NCBI GenBank assembly: GCA_036365515.1
Contig: CM070875.1
Span: 91,218,128-91,282,127 of the forward strand
Reading direction: 5' to 3'
Length of the DNA: 64,000 bases
DNA from: Torymus aiolomorphi
Taxonomy: Eukaryota; Arthropoda; Insecta; Hymenoptera; Torymidae
Of this stretch, positions 33,785-45,779 are shown piece after piece (position 1 is the stretch's first letter; each line of letters opens with the position of its first letter). The notes under the pieces are model-generated. The model made no database searches and was not told the origin of the DNA. It saw only the letters and a list, made by a program, of their open reading frames with translations. A program made the position numbers and the translations under genes.

Positions 33785-36690
33785 GCTATAAAAATTGTAC
33801 TATTGCAAAGCTTGCTCTAGGAGGAAGCAATTGGTCGGTTACAAATTTAACTTGAATCAGAACAGTATTCATAGTCCTTCATTGTTAACTACAGATAACT
33901 TTTAATATTTTTTTGTCATACAAAACCACATTTCAAATGATTAATACTATTTATACTTATATTTTTTATTTAAATTTTCATTATTCCAAACTTTGCAGGT
34001 TTTATTCGGCCCAATCAGTCAAGACCGTAAGCGAAAAACTGAAGTAACCGTCAACCAATCGGGCGCTCCTTTTAAACTGACTTGGCCAATCGGAATGGTT
34101 TTATTTCGGCTTCACATTTCCTCCATCATTCTTTTAAGAGAGGAATATGTTCGTAATAATAGACTAATGTAAAATGTATGTGAGAAAAATGATTTTTTCT
34201 CCAGTATGCCAAAACTTATTCCATCACCATAATACTTTATTTGTAAGAAATTAATTGAAAAACAAAAATTGTTTTGGTTTTTGTATTTTTTCATACCTCC
34301 ATTACGTCCTCGAAAATGTTTTCAGAAAACTCTAAGGCAAATTAGTTTTTGATATGCGTGTCCATAATATACCTGATTTTGTACGTTTGGAAACGAGTCC
34401 ATAAAATCGAATGACGGACAAGCGCATCCAAATAGCATATTGTGCAACAAGGAGAGAAAATCAGCTGAAAACTCCTCACCTGAGTCTGAAATAGCTCTAC
34501 TTTCCGTGATGAGTACACACCTTTTTTTTAACGAATCCATGAGAGGTCCTTTTTGTAGGCATAAAAGTTGTGTAGGCATAGGGGATCGCGCATTTCGAGT
34601 TATGTACTATGCAGTTACAAATCATTGCATCTTCTGTTTTTATTTGCATAGCTTATTACAAATATATGCGTCTTTCTTATATTAATTTTAAATCGAAATG
34701 TAATTTTTTTCAATTGTTTGTATAAGTGGTAATAATTCTTGTTATTTTACGATTGAAACTTTAAAAATTATCTTATATCATCTAAACAAGCCAGAAAAGT
34801 ATATAATATATAAATTTGACACTAAGAGAACAATTTTACAAAATTACGTTGAAGTTAGCGGGGAAAGAATTTTTTTTCCCGCTAAACTTTGAAAAAACGC
34901 TCGGAATGCGCTATTTCCTATGCGACTTTTAGTCGTAAAAAAATGCATGTTTCAAGCAACTGTCAAAAAAAAGACTATTTTGACGCGAACAAGTATAAGA
35001 CCATGGTACCATGTAAAGTAACACCAATCCTTCTGTTAGGGGCGCCTAATGTAATTTTTTTCTCATTTAATTAAAGTTTGCAAAATATAGTTTCTTCTTA
35101 TACTTAATAGTATATTTCGATACAAATGGGAAAGTATTGATTCTAGCACACGAGTGTAGAACAATCTTTCGCACGTGTATCGAACGATATATCTATACAG
35201 GGGAAGTAAAAGCGATTTTAAAAGTTTATGTATATGTAAAATCGCATTTTAGGCATGCTGAATCGAAAACATATGATTATGCATGTACTGATTATATCCA
35301 TTAGATTTATGGCCTACGAGATGCATTTCACATAGGTTACGGAATTTAGCGTACGTTACTCAAGCAGAGAAAATCATTTACATCGGCGAAAAATTTTGCT
35401 GTTAGTTTTTCTAAAAAAGAAAAAATGCTCGTATAAAAATAAAGATCGGAATTTCGTGTCAATGACTGGAGGTTTTTCGAAAAATACAATATTATAGAAC
35501 GAAAAATTGCAATTGAAAATCAGATTTGACAATATAACGGTGTTATTCTTAATAATGTATGCAACAGCAGAAACAATAAGTTCTGTCTGATTGAAATTTC
35601 TTTGAAATCCTGAAATCTACTCATCACATACTAATGATTTTACAGTCGCTTTTATTTTAAATAATATGAAAACTCAATTGTTACCGAATCTTAATGCGAT
35701 TGTACACACGTATATCGTATATATAATATCACCACGGAAAATTGTGATTTGAAAAAAACAATGGAACAATTCACTTCTGAAATATCTTTAGGATTTATGA
35801 ACCAATCTTTGCAACAAACAAACTAGTGCGATAGATGTGTAAACTCTCCCACTTAACAAAATTAATATTACATTTGAATCTCATTTACTCCACCTATCCA
35901 TACAAAAAGAAATTCGACTATTTTTACAAATGGATTTTCTCTCTGAGAAAAAATAAGATCAACAGTATTTAACAAATTATAAATCTTTTCATAATATACA
36001 TCAAAAATATTTCAATACTATATATCTCTTTCTATTTTTTAGATTAATATATTACATAACATCACGTTTTAGTCTATACTAGAATATAACTATTAACGCC
36101 GCTTTTCTCACACTATGAAGAAGGCTTTAAGTACGTTAATTATTTAGCGTATAACTAACATTAGTTTTAATGTACAAAAAAAGAAATAAACAAAATTTGA
36201 AAAATTACTCTTAAACGAAAAAACAAATTTTTACCATTAATTATAATTTCATTTATTGAAAAGTTGATTTTAGCATTTTGTTTACTCATCTATTAAATTA
36301 CGAGCTATAAGTGCGCCAAATTGGAGCAAAGTGGGAAAATCGGGAAGAGATGGCCTGTGCCCGGCTGGCGTTGGCTCGCGCGACTCCACTACGCCCGAAC
36401 ACATAATATAGATATCCATTCATATACACACGATCAGTGCGACTTGAGTCGAGTCGGAGTGGGGGAAGCGGTAGAAGGTGGTTCGGCTGACGCAGCTCAC
36501 GAGAGTCGGCGGCGCTCGAACAAAACTGTATACAGTGCGCGATCAGTTCCTGGAATCGCTGCGGAGCGGGGGAAATCGGAGAGAGTCGGTACGGCCGTAC
36601 GGCCGCCGCTGGCTTGCGTGAGTCCGCTACGCTCGAACCTCGAACATGTAAGAGCGTCCGCCGCAGAAGCGGGCCAGCAGGCGCACGCGG
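33785..36690. other. Interior of the 9.6-kb element, left part: no gene seen
   Basis: Mostly AT-rich. A copy of the CCAATC...CCTCCATCATT...TTTTAAGAGAGGA repeat lies at about 34,010-34,145. Two overlapping ORFs of 80-85 codons at 34,322-34,685 show no domain. 36,320-36,690 is an abrupt GC-rich patch with CGATCAGTGCG/TATACAGTGCGCGATCAGTTCC initiator-like words and a repeated GCG(A/T)G(A/T)...CTACGC(C/T)CGAAC segment, possibly a captured promoter or first exon. Nothing is firmly assignable. Confidence 0.45.
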
Positions 36691-36701
36691 CGCATTTTTG
36701 G

Positions 36702-38260
36702 GCGTAAAATACGCTCTGTTTAACTCGCTTATAACCGCATGCGGAGTGTCCTAAAAGAAAAACAAAAGACATATATCGATAGACTTTTTCCTGCTCTTTC
36801 CAATGGTGCTATGTTTGTTACTCCGAAACGCTTTCTTCTGGTCGGAAATTCAAGTTGAAAGTTCAAAGTCATTTTTCTCACAGTAAATCATGTTCTTTTT
36901 TCAAAATGTATTTTACCATTGGAAAGTACAACTCTTAAGCTTCAAGACCCTAATTTTTCGAGTTGGAGAAATGAAGGATTCAAAAGTAATACGATTAAAA
37001 ATAGGCGAGCGGCCGCGGGTGCTCTTCGCGCTGCGCCCCATCGGGCTCTCAAACACCATTTTTATTAATATAGGTTATATATTTCACTTTTTTAGAATTT
37101 TTAATTTCTCTAGGTTTTTCAGAAAACTATGCTTTCATTGGATAATATGTGGCGCAATAATTTTACTATAATAATAATAATCGATGTAGTTTGATGACAA
37201 TAGTCATTTACCATAAAAGATCGGATTCTAAAATTGAACACAAAAGAATGATAATTTTTTCAGACAATTTAATTCACGATGCCGTAGCACTTTACCTAAT
37301 CCAAGAAATAATAATTAATTACATTAAAAAATCTTTTGATTTCGTTAAAGAAGAAAATGTTTAAAAAATATACACAACTTCTAGAATCTTCTTCATCACT
37401 ATGAAGATTTTTCTGTTCAAGTGGTATTGTCATCGGACTGCTCACGGAGAAAATGGATGTGATAGAATTGGTACTTTCGTAAAAAGTAATGCTAGGCGGC
37501 AAGTTTGCGGGAAGTATCCAATAATTATATACCAACGCCACAAGATCTTTACGAGAGGGTAACAATATTTTGAAAATATTGTTTGCTTCTTTTCATCAAA
37601 AGATGAATATTTAAAAACTATACATAAACTAAAACAACGGTTAGATTCAGCAAAAACAGTGCCTGAAACTCCATCGTTTCACTATGTCAAATTATTAGCA
37701 GATACTGGAAAGTTAGACCTAAAACGATTTTCAGTATCAGGAACTTCCCAATTGTATCATACCTATTCGAATAAAAATAAAAAAAAATTAGAAATTAACA
37801 GGATTGAAAGTTAAATTTGTGACCTACTAATAAAAATGATGTTTGAGGCTTTATTATTTAATGATATTTTTCAGTATGAAAAACCGAAATGGTTCACTAC
37901 ATTTATTAGTATAGAGCTCGCTCGGGCGCAGCGTGAAGAGCGCGTGCGGCCGCTCGTCGCTGTCTTTGTTACTGTTGAACCCTTCATTTCTCGAACTCAA
38001 AAAATGAGGGTTTTGTAGCTTAAGAATTGTACTTTCGAATGGTAAAATGCATTTTCAAACAAAAACATGATATACTTTGAGAAAAATGACTCTGAACTGA
38101 CAACTTGAATTTTCGACCAGAAGGCAGTATTGTTTCGGAGTAAAAGCAATAGGAACATTGGAAAGAGCAGGAAAAATCTATCGATAAATGTCTTTCGTTT
38201 TTTTTCTTAGAGACTTAGCATACGATTATATGCGAATTGAACAAAGTGTATTTTACGCTA
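36702..38260. mobile_element. 1.56-kb TIR element with ~350-bp arms
   Basis: The left arm (36702-37051) and right arm (37914-38260) are inverted copies: GCGTAAAATACGCTCTGTTT against AGCGTAAAATACACTTTGTT, TTTCCTGCTCTTTCCAATG against CATTGGAAAGAGCAGGAAA, and a GC-rich inner end with GAGCGGCCGC and GCTCTTCGCGCTGCGCCC. The interior holds two weak ORF-like stretches (37,296-37,565 minus; about 37,565-37,815 plus, with SFHYVKLLADTGKLDLKRFSV) that I cannot identify. It sits inside the 9.6-kb element. Confidence 0.75.
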
Positions 38261-38264
38261 AATA

Positions 38265-40475
38265 TGGGCCTCCCATTATAGGTGATCGCGATTAGTATGA
38301 CATGTGACACTGCCTCTGGCTGATGAAGGCTGAAGGAAACGTCAGCTCGGCAAGTGTTCTATTTCCATAGCATTTATATAGTTTCTATTTGCCGAGCGTC
38401 GCTAAGTACATGACGCGCGTGATTCCTATTTATTTATTTTCTTTAACAGACTGATTACATTATCGATATTTACGGATTTAATTACCTATTCCTTGATGTG
38501 AGAGTTTAATTTTCAAACAAGTTATTTACGTTTTGTCATTTTTTTCATTTACACGCAAACAATGAACATTCGTTGTACAATATTATAGTCAAATTATAAA
38601 TTTGTACACCCTGTAACAGACCAAATTTTAAATTGAAAACATGTGTTGCTACTGCCAACAAAGAAAATATAGAAATATTATATTATAGATGCTTTAAAAT
38701 ATAATCATAATTTTAAATATTTTATTTAAACATCAATTTAAATCTTAAGGTAGTTCTGTAATGTATCAAAAAGTGGGTTTCGAAAGTAACAAAATTCTAG
38801 GGAGTTTTTTTTTTATTTTTTAAAATATATGTAGCCAACCTATTTTTTGAGATAAAAATTATTGAAATTAGTCATTCTTACACTACAGTTAATATGAATC
38901 ATATCAATTGTGATGAAAAGTAATAAAGTTTGTTAATTTAAAAGTTGGTTTTAAAAAATAAAAAAGTATGTTATTAAACAAGAAATTCTGCACTTTCTTA
39001 TAAGTACAATAAAATGTATTACGGCGACCTTTTTAAAACGGTATTTATTGTTGAGAATAAAAAATCGATGTTTTCCTAACCTATTTTGCGTTAGTACGGG
39101 ACCACGTGTTTGTGCAATTAGAAATTATTTATTTTCTACTCTATGCTTAAATTATCCCTTAACTTAAAAAATCATATAAGTTCATAAATAATTTTTTCAC
39201 ACATGATTTGACTAATTAAAATGTTAAATAATACTTATTGTTTCATGATCGCTGCATTGACTCACGAGTCCTTACAGTACTACCTTACCTATAAACTAGA
39301 AATGCCTCCATTTGATTAACATGCTAACCAAGAGAGTTGTTCTATTCAAAATAGTTTAATTTTATTAAGATATCTCTTTATGTTTTTCAAACATGAACTA
39401 TGGACAGCAAATCACTTATTAATCAATAATCGCTATGGACAAATTATAGCTATGAAAATTGTTTTGTTTTTTTATTAAATAGTGAAAAACATAATACTAC
39501 TAGAAAGTTCATTAATAATACATAAATAATATGAGCTTTAATAGTATATAAAATGGAAAAATAATGTATTAAAAATAGAAAAGTCGATGTTTGTGATACA
39601 AACTGTTTACGGAAAAAACGATGTCAGTAATAGCTGAAAATTAACTAAGAAAGGAAGCAGTACTGGGACAAAGACAATTTTCGGACCTGTAGTAGGACAG
39701 CAATAAAAAATCTACAATAAACACTTAAGACGATAATGTCATTAATTTATTAGCATTATTTATGGTGTTTACTATGTAATCACTTCGTTATTTTGTTGAT
39801 TTCGCAGATGAAAATAGTGCATAACATGGTACCAACTTTTCGAGGCTAATTTTCCGAATGCATATAGCAAAATCCTTGTCCCACATAAGGTACCTCTTGA
39901 TTTCCATATCTTAGCAGTGGGACAGTCCGAAACACGTTAAAAAGTATAGTCCCATTATTGCATCCGGACGGATGTCCTACTACAGCTCCCAAGTAAATTA
40001 GTGTGACCCACTTATCAGACAATAGTTAATTTCTTTGAATGCGATTATTTCAAAACACCAGCAACGAAAAAAACTTGTTTTTTTTTAAATAAATCTCCAA
40101 ACATGAGCTATCTGCCTGCTGAGGTGATGACCTTTCATGTATTATGCTTTGATATGGTACTACAAAAGATTACAAAAAAATATGCTCGAAACTGTCCCAC
40201 ATCTACATACTTTACCTTATATCAATAAGCCATATTTTCAAAATCTTATTTGGCTTTTATAACATTAATAAAATCGAAGAAATATTATCATTAAAAGAAA
40301 AAAGATAAAAATATAATAACAAAAATCGAAAAATTAATGAGGTGCAATATACAATATCTCCTATGAATTATAAATTTTCACATGAAACCGTTCTTGAGTA
40401 ACTGCAGATTGTAAAAACGATGAAAAAATGTACATTTCAAATATCTTTGCACTCATCTCCCCTCCGGAAAATATA
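38265..40475. other. AT-rich DNA, no gene seen
   Basis: A possible hairpin region at 38,300-38,400 (GCTCGGCAAGTG... ...TTTGCCGAGCGTCGC). The remainder is AT-rich with no ORF of note on either strand and several copies of GTGGGACAG/ACTGGGACA-like words near 39,660, 39,880 and 39,910. Confidence 0.5.
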
Positions 40476-40479
40476 ATGA

Positions 40480-41230
40480 AAAAAAAAAAACAAAAATTTT
40501 CGAATTAATAAACTCCCGAGAGCTGATTTTTTTTCAGTCGTAATGGATTATTTTTGGCTATTTTAGCCCCTTTCCATCCCCCCCCCACCCCAGCCACAAA
40601 GCAAAAGGTTCCGGATCGATTTTCGTAAAGGCAATTTTTTCAAAAAGCTATCGCAATATCTTGAAGTAATTTCAGCCATAAAATTTGTCTTAAATTAATA
40701 AACTAACGAGACATGATTTTTTCTCGGTACGTTTCGTGTATTTTCCGCTATTTTAGCCCCTTTGCACCCCCCAAGCGATAGGATCCAGTTCGAATTTCAA
40801 ATCGTCAATTTTTTTCAATGCTAGGGCAGTATCTGAAAGAAATATCAGTCATAAAATTTGTCTTAAATTAATCAACTCACGAGACATGAATTTTTCTTGC
40901 TATTTTTCGTAGATTTTCCGTTATTTTAGCCCCTTTGCACCGCCTAAGCGAAAGGATCTGGTTCGAATTTCATATCGCGTATTTTTTTACAATGCTAGGG
41001 CAGTATCTGGAAGAAATATCTGCGATAAAATTTGTCTTAAATTAATAAACTCACGAGACATCATTTTTTCTCGGTATTTTTCGTGTATTTTCCGATATTT
41101 TAGCCCCTTTGCACCCCCCAAGCTAAAGGATCCTGTTCGGATTTCATATCGACAATTTTTTTTCAATGCTAGGGCAGTATCTAGAGGAAATATCAGCCAT
41201 AAAGTTTGTCTTAAATTAATAAACTCTCAT
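40480..41230. repeat. ~175-bp satellite array, right (about four inverted units)
   Basis: Reverse complement of the left array: AATAAACTCACGAGACATGA, TATTTTAGCCCCTTTGCACC, AAGCGAAAGGATC, CAATGCTAGGGCAGTATCT. Unit starts are near 40,508, 40,700, 40,870, 41,043 and 41,218. Confidence 0.9.
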
Positions 41231-41414
41231 GATACCAATTTTTTTTGTCATTTATTGTCTAGTCGGGGTGATTTTAGGGATGATTTGGGGGATAATCACT
41301 TTGGGAATAACTTATTTTGCATGTTTTATGCATATCTCTAAGAGATAATATCAAAAAAACCGAATTTGGAAATTTTCGATATTTCGTTCACCGTGAACGT
41401 TCAGAACTTCAAAC

Positions 41415-43140
41415 ACATTTATTTGTATAGTCATGAAAAAAGTTATTAATATTTTTAAAGAGGGCTTATGGAATAGATGATTATCTACTCAATCTCCCAG
41501 TATGGAGGAAATAACTATTGTTTTGAAAATTTCTTGAAAAACAAACAGAAAATGCAGTATCTCCACACTTACTGATTAATTAGATCTGAAACCTGATATA
41601 TAATCCCTCAGCATGTATAACATAGTATGTGTAAAATTTAAGATATTTGTAGAAAATGGAAAGGGATTTTTAGACCCAAAAGTCGAAAAGGCGCATGTGC
41701 ATTTCCAACTGAGACCACCTGTCCCTCGCTTAAAGTTCACCAGAATGTTCACACACAATACAATGCATGCTTAGGAATTGTATGTCTAATTTCAAATTTT
41801 TTCAATCAGCCAGTGTAGGATAAATTTTTTTCTTGAAAATTTCTTGACAAGAGCCCAAAAATTGCAATATCCCCACACTTGCTGATTATTTAGATCTAAA
41901 ACTTGATAAACAGTCCCTCAGCATGTATTGCATGGTGTGTGTAAAGTTTCAAATATGTTTAGAGAATGGAAACGCATCTTTTGGACTCAAAAGTCGAAAA
42001 GGCGCATATGAATTTCCAACTAAGACCACCTGACCCTTGCTCAAAGTTTGCTAAAATGTCCTCACACAATGCAATACATGCTGAGGGATTATATATCCAA
42101 TTTCAGACCTTTTCAATGAGCCGGTGTTGGAGAAATAACTTTTTTTCTTAAAAATTTCCTGAAAAACACACAAAAAAGGCAACAACTCAACACTTGATGA
42201 TTATTTAGATCTCAAATTCGATATACAATCCCTCAGCATGTATTGCATGGTGTGGGTAAAGTTAAAAATATGTTTAGAGAATGGCAGTGTATCTTTTGGA
42301 CTCAAACGTCGAAAAGGTGCATGTGCATTTCCAACTAAAACCACCAGATCCCTGCTCAAAGTTTACCAAAATGTCCTCACACAATGTAATACATGCTGAG
42401 GGATTCTATATCCAATTTCAGACCTCTTCCATCAGCCAGTGTTGGGGAAATAACTTTTTTTCTTAAAAATTTCCTGAGAAACACACAAAAAGGCAATAAC
42501 TCAACACTTGATGATTATTTAGATCTCAAATTCGATATACAATCCCTCAGCATGTATTGCATGGTGTGTGTAAAGTTAGAAATATGTTTAGAGAATGGCA
42601 ATGTATCTTTTGGACTCAAAAGTCGAAAAGGCGCATGTGCATTTCCAACTAAAACCACGAGACCCTTGCTCAAAGTTTACCAAAGTGTCCTCACACAATG
42701 CAATACATGCTAAGGGATTGTATATCCAATATCAGATCTTTTCGATCAGCCAGTTTTGGGAAATAACTTTTTTTTTGAAAATTTCCTAAAAAACACACAA
42801 AAAAGGCAATAACTCAACACTTGATGATTATTTAGATCTCAAATTCGATATACAATCCCTCAGCATGTATTGCATGGTGTGTGTAAAGTTAGAAATATGT
42901 TTAGAGAATGGCAATGTATTTTTTGGACTCAAAAGTCGAAAAGGCGCATGTGCATTTCCATCTAAAACCACCAGACCCTTGCTCAAAGTTTACCAAAATG
43001 TCCTCACACAATGTAATACACGCTGAGGGATTGTATATCCAATTTCAGACCTTTTCGATCAGCCAGTTTTGGGAAATAACTTTTTTTCTTGAAAATTTCC
43101 TAAACATCACACAAAAAAGGCATTAACTCAACACTTGTTG
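41415..43140. repeat. ~314-bp satellite, right block (about five units)
   Basis: Units spaced 313-315 bp share ATGTTTAGAGAATGGCA, GGCGCATGTGCATTTCCAAC, CTCACACAATG(C/T)AATACATGC and TTTCAGACCTTTTC. Each unit has a similar 60-72-codon ORF (near 41,966, 42,281, 42,595 and 42,908), explained by repeat homology rather than by protein selection. Confidence 0.9.
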
Positions 43141-44100
43141 ATCGATATTGACTTTGAGGTCATGTTACCGTACTTAATTCATAAGAGTAGAAGAATGATA
43201 GAAATCCACTCCAGTAATGCATCTCAGACATCTCATGTATGTCTGAGTTGACTTTATCTTTCTGAGAATACTAGTCTATGTTTTTATTATACATAATTAA
43301 ATAAAAGAATGAAAATATGTAACTTTTCAGTTTGACAGTTCTAAAAAATAAACAAGCAGTGCCTTATTACTAAATCTGAAAAATTGCATAACTTCATTCT
43401 TTTTTTTATTAAATTATACCTATTTACAAAAAGATAAAATCAGCTTAAAAATGATGCCATGCAATGCATTCAGAAGCAGATTTCTATCATTCTTATTCTC
43501 TTTTAAATTAAGTTCGAAAACACGTAACCTCAAAGTAAATATCAAATATGTTAAAAGAGACCACAAAGTGGTCATAGAGTATTAAAATACTTACAGACTA
43601 GATCTGGTTCCATGGATAATCTGGAAGATGAAGCTGTCAGATGCATGTATCAGGAAGCCCTTCACTTAAGGTTGCCCACTGCAATGCCACTGTAATCACA
43701 ATAGTAAATACTATGACTTCTAATTTCTTTATACGGCGTTTCTCAATTGGTTTTTTACTTTTTGCACTCTACAGTAGATTTGTAAGTAAAGATTTAGTAT
43801 ATCATATTTAATAAAGTACATTCATTTAATAAGTTTGTGAAAGTGTTTAACACAAGTAGTGTACAATGAGTGTCTTATTGAAGTTCCAAATTAACTTGAT
43901 AACGAGACAGTATTGTCAAGCACACTCTCTATTAATAGAAATATATTTATTTCAAGATTCAGTTTAATTTATAATCATCAAATCTACAGTTACATCTACC
44001 TTTATAGGGTATAAGTTGGTTCAGACATATGAGGTACGTCTTGAACTTAACTATGTACTGTACTCGGGTTGATAAATAAATAAATTAATTTTTGAATGAC
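43141..44100. other. AT-rich DNA, no gene seen
   Basis: Includes a possible minus-strand splice donor (AGTCT/GTAAGTATT near 43,592) after a short open stretch. Otherwise no supported feature. Confidence 0.4.
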
Positions 44101-44104
44101 TTAC

Positions 44105-44480
44105 TTTTCTGTCATCTCCTCAAAGGTCTTCTTTATAGTAATATAATCCATCATCAAGATCCTGTCATTTTTACTTCTGTAGTCCAATCACCAATACGAT
44201 CATGTCCTTCTTGTTTTGTATTTTTAAAGAAACAGGCTGTGTAACCATGAGCATAATTTATCACCTTGTGATTGATCTTCTAATGGTCCTTGGGGGGGCT
44301 TTCATCATGGTTAGCTGCGTGTTGATCTTGCACTTTTAAACTTTATCTTGTGGAACTTGAGGTTACAGATACAGATACTCCACAAATCTTTGCATAATTC
44401 TTCAATTGTAACTTTTTAATATGCTGCAGAGAAACAACAACTGTACGAACTCTCATAGGAATGCAGGAGCTACGGATCCA
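44105..44480 (-). pseudogene. Unidentified coding-like fragment
   Basis: On the minus strand a stretch near 44,285-44,170 reads codon-like (YAHGYTACFFKNTK..., DRIGDWTTEVKM), and a later segment ends KKTFEEMTEK beside a GTAAG donor-like site near 44,105. It is downstream of the SF3A3 fragment on the same strand, so it may be a further piece of captured host DNA. I do not recognise the gene. Confidence 0.25.
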
Positions 44481-44502
44481 TGACTTATTTACAAGTTACA
44501 TA

Positions 44503-45188
44503 TCCATTCAGCAAAATGACGTTGAAAAGCTTTTGGACCGTTGTACATGAAATTACCACAGATTTCACAGCAAGGGTTTCCATCCCAACCAAGGAGCAAA
44601 TTCTTAAGATTACAGGGCACCTCATTGTAATCATTTTCCTTAGATTCACTTGCACTTGCCGCAGAATCAGAATCTCCACGTTCGCCTTCAGTTCTAGTTT
44701 GCTTCCTCTGTACATTTTCTTTTGTGGCTACTCTCTGATTACATACTATTTGAGCAATCTTGCTACTTCCTTTTGCTTTTCTACATTCTTACCCCTGCCT
44801 AGTTTCCTTTGATTCTTCTTTGCCAATAAAATAGGATCAAGTGTAGCCTTTGTGCTAAATAATCTTTGATCTTTTTCTTCCAAAGTATCACCGCACCAAG
44901 AGCCATGAGAGCAGACTTCAATTTATCCCAAGATAAGAAAGTACACAAATATAAGTGAGCTCCAACATTGATTAAAGCACTGCCTGTTTCTTTAGGCCAA
45001 CCGGGATAGGTCCTGGTTTCTAGACCGCTGCTCTCCATAAACTGATCAAGCAGCATTTTCAGCCAATGCTCCGAGTTTATGGCTTCCCGATTGCTCGGTT
45101 TTTTGTGCAACTTCTCTTTGACCATCGCGTCGGCGAGACCGTCGCGCTCCTCGTGCAGCCGGCGCTGCTGTTCCAGGATGGTCTTCAT
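44503..45188 (-). pseudogene. SF3A3: SF3A3 (SF3a60, noisette) fragment
   Basis: Minus-strand ATG at 45188 opens KTILEQQRRLHEERDGL..., the start of splicing factor 3A subunit 3, a U2 snRNP protein. After ~55 residues it jumps to the later YPGWPKETGSALINVGAHL and LKSALMALG segments, so about 200 residues of the normal protein are missing. A frameshift follows (CGDTLEEKDQRLFSTK is in another frame), then stops, then ENVQRKQTR, LGWDGNP and CEICGN...GPKAFQRHFAEW, which belong to the C-terminal zinc finger, where it breaks off. Order and wording identify the gene. The loss of whole middle exons and the GC-rich upstream sequence suggest capture and decay. It lies ~0.6 kb inside the right end of the TTAA-flanked segment, mirroring the myosin fragment. 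Confidence 0.85.
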
Positions 45189-45410
45189 CGTGAACGATCG
45201 TCGGCAGGACGACCGGGTGTTGACGCACTAGTTTTTTTACGTTTGGGGTTAGGATATACGGCAGTCCGCGACGCGATGTACTTAACTCGACGACGCGCGC
45301 GCAGCTGTGCTGCAGCCTGCAGCGCATGCGCTTGGGCGTACAGGCACACGGGCAAGGCCAACAGTGTCGCCGCCATTGCCGTCGCTCTGCGGCGATGTTA
45401 CACATTACCC
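45189..45410 (-). promoter_or_regulatory. GC-rich 5' flank of the SF3A3 fragment
   Basis: An isolated GC-rich block directly upstream (minus-strand sense) of the SF3A3 ATG, bounded by AT-rich DNA at ~45,415. It contains CGCGCGCAGCTG and CAATGGCGGCGACA. This looks like the gene's own promoter/5'UTR carried along, implying genomic rather than mRNA-derived capture. The ORFs through it are compositional. Confidence 0.4.
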
Positions 45411-45414
45411 ATAC

Positions 45415-45779
45415 AATAATAGGTAATAATCTATTTTTTTTTTGCAAATTATGTAAAATCAAGAGAACACTCCTCTAAGATTCGACATATTATACCTCTG
45501 TGTAAAGTTTCAAATCAAAATACTCATTGATTTTTGCATAAACTTTGAACAAAATTTCGAAGTGGTGCCGAGCACAATCTCGTATTTCATTCAAGGTTTT
45601 CGCAAAAATTAGCGCATTTTATGACTTGAATCTTGGACGTAATGAAAGAATATAAAAAACTCTAGAAGAGTGTTCTTATTATTTTGCATAATTCGGTCTA
45701 CTTTTTTTTTTTATTTAATCAAAACCAACCGCACATGACAATCGTTGTTCGGTCGGTAAAAGTTGAGTATGGCATCCCC
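45415..45779. other. Right terminal region of the TTAA-flanked segment
   Basis: Non-coding. An inner pair GAACACTC...CTCTAAGA (45,455) and TCTAGAAGAGTGTTC (45,662) is inverted. The region ends GAGTATGGCATCCCC at 45,779 followed by TTAA. Confidence 0.55.

Larger units (their letters stand above)
31797..41414. mobile_element. 9.6-kb fold-back element with satellite-built terminal repeats
   Basis: Both ends are GTTTGAAGTTCTGAACG... in inverted orientation, leading into a unique ~185-bp subterminal segment (with the palindrome CGTTCACCGTGAACG) and then a ~175-bp satellite array: about ten units on the left (31,985-33,780) and about four inverted units on the right (40,480-41,230). The element lies within the ~314-bp satellite, which continues in the same orientation on both sides. 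Long terminal repeats containing tandem arrays are typical of fold-back/Galileo-type DNA transposons. The 6.7-kb interior has no recognisable transposase. No target duplication is clear. Confidence 0.65.
8465..45779. mobile_element. 37.3-kb TTAA-flanked segment with inverted termini
   Basis: Left terminus GGGGATGCTATACTCGATTTT; right terminus, reverse-complemented, GGGGATGCCATACTCAACTTT. Each is bordered by TTAA (8461-8464 and 45780-45783). The left flank (...CATACATAAGA-TTAA) and the right flank (TTAA-CTGAGCACTTTTTTG...) are two halves of one ~285-bp repeat whose uninterrupted form is seen at ~7,550 and ~7,835. This is what a TTAA-targeting (piggyBac-like) insertion leaves. No transposase for it was found. 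Most of its length is later nested insertions, and it carries fragments of two host genes near its ends. The alternative is recombination between two separate insertions of one family. Confidence 0.6.

Noticed and set aside
36321..36772. 128- and 91-codon ORFs in the GC-rich patch
   Set aside because: Overlapping on opposite strands, low complexity, no domain; more likely promoter-like DNA.
41576..43126. Series of similar 60-72-codon ORFs
   Set aside because: One per unit of a ~314-bp satellite; similarity is explained by repeat homology and one copy is on the other strand.
45046..45462. 138- and 117-codon ORFs on both strands
   Set aside because: Compositional ORFs through the GC-rich 5' flank of the SF3A3 fragment, in frames other than the real one.
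8465..45779. A Maverick/Polinton or herpesvirus-type giant element
   Set aside because: No polymerase B, capsid, ATPase or integrase gene is present between the ends; the length is explained by nested repeats and an LTR element.
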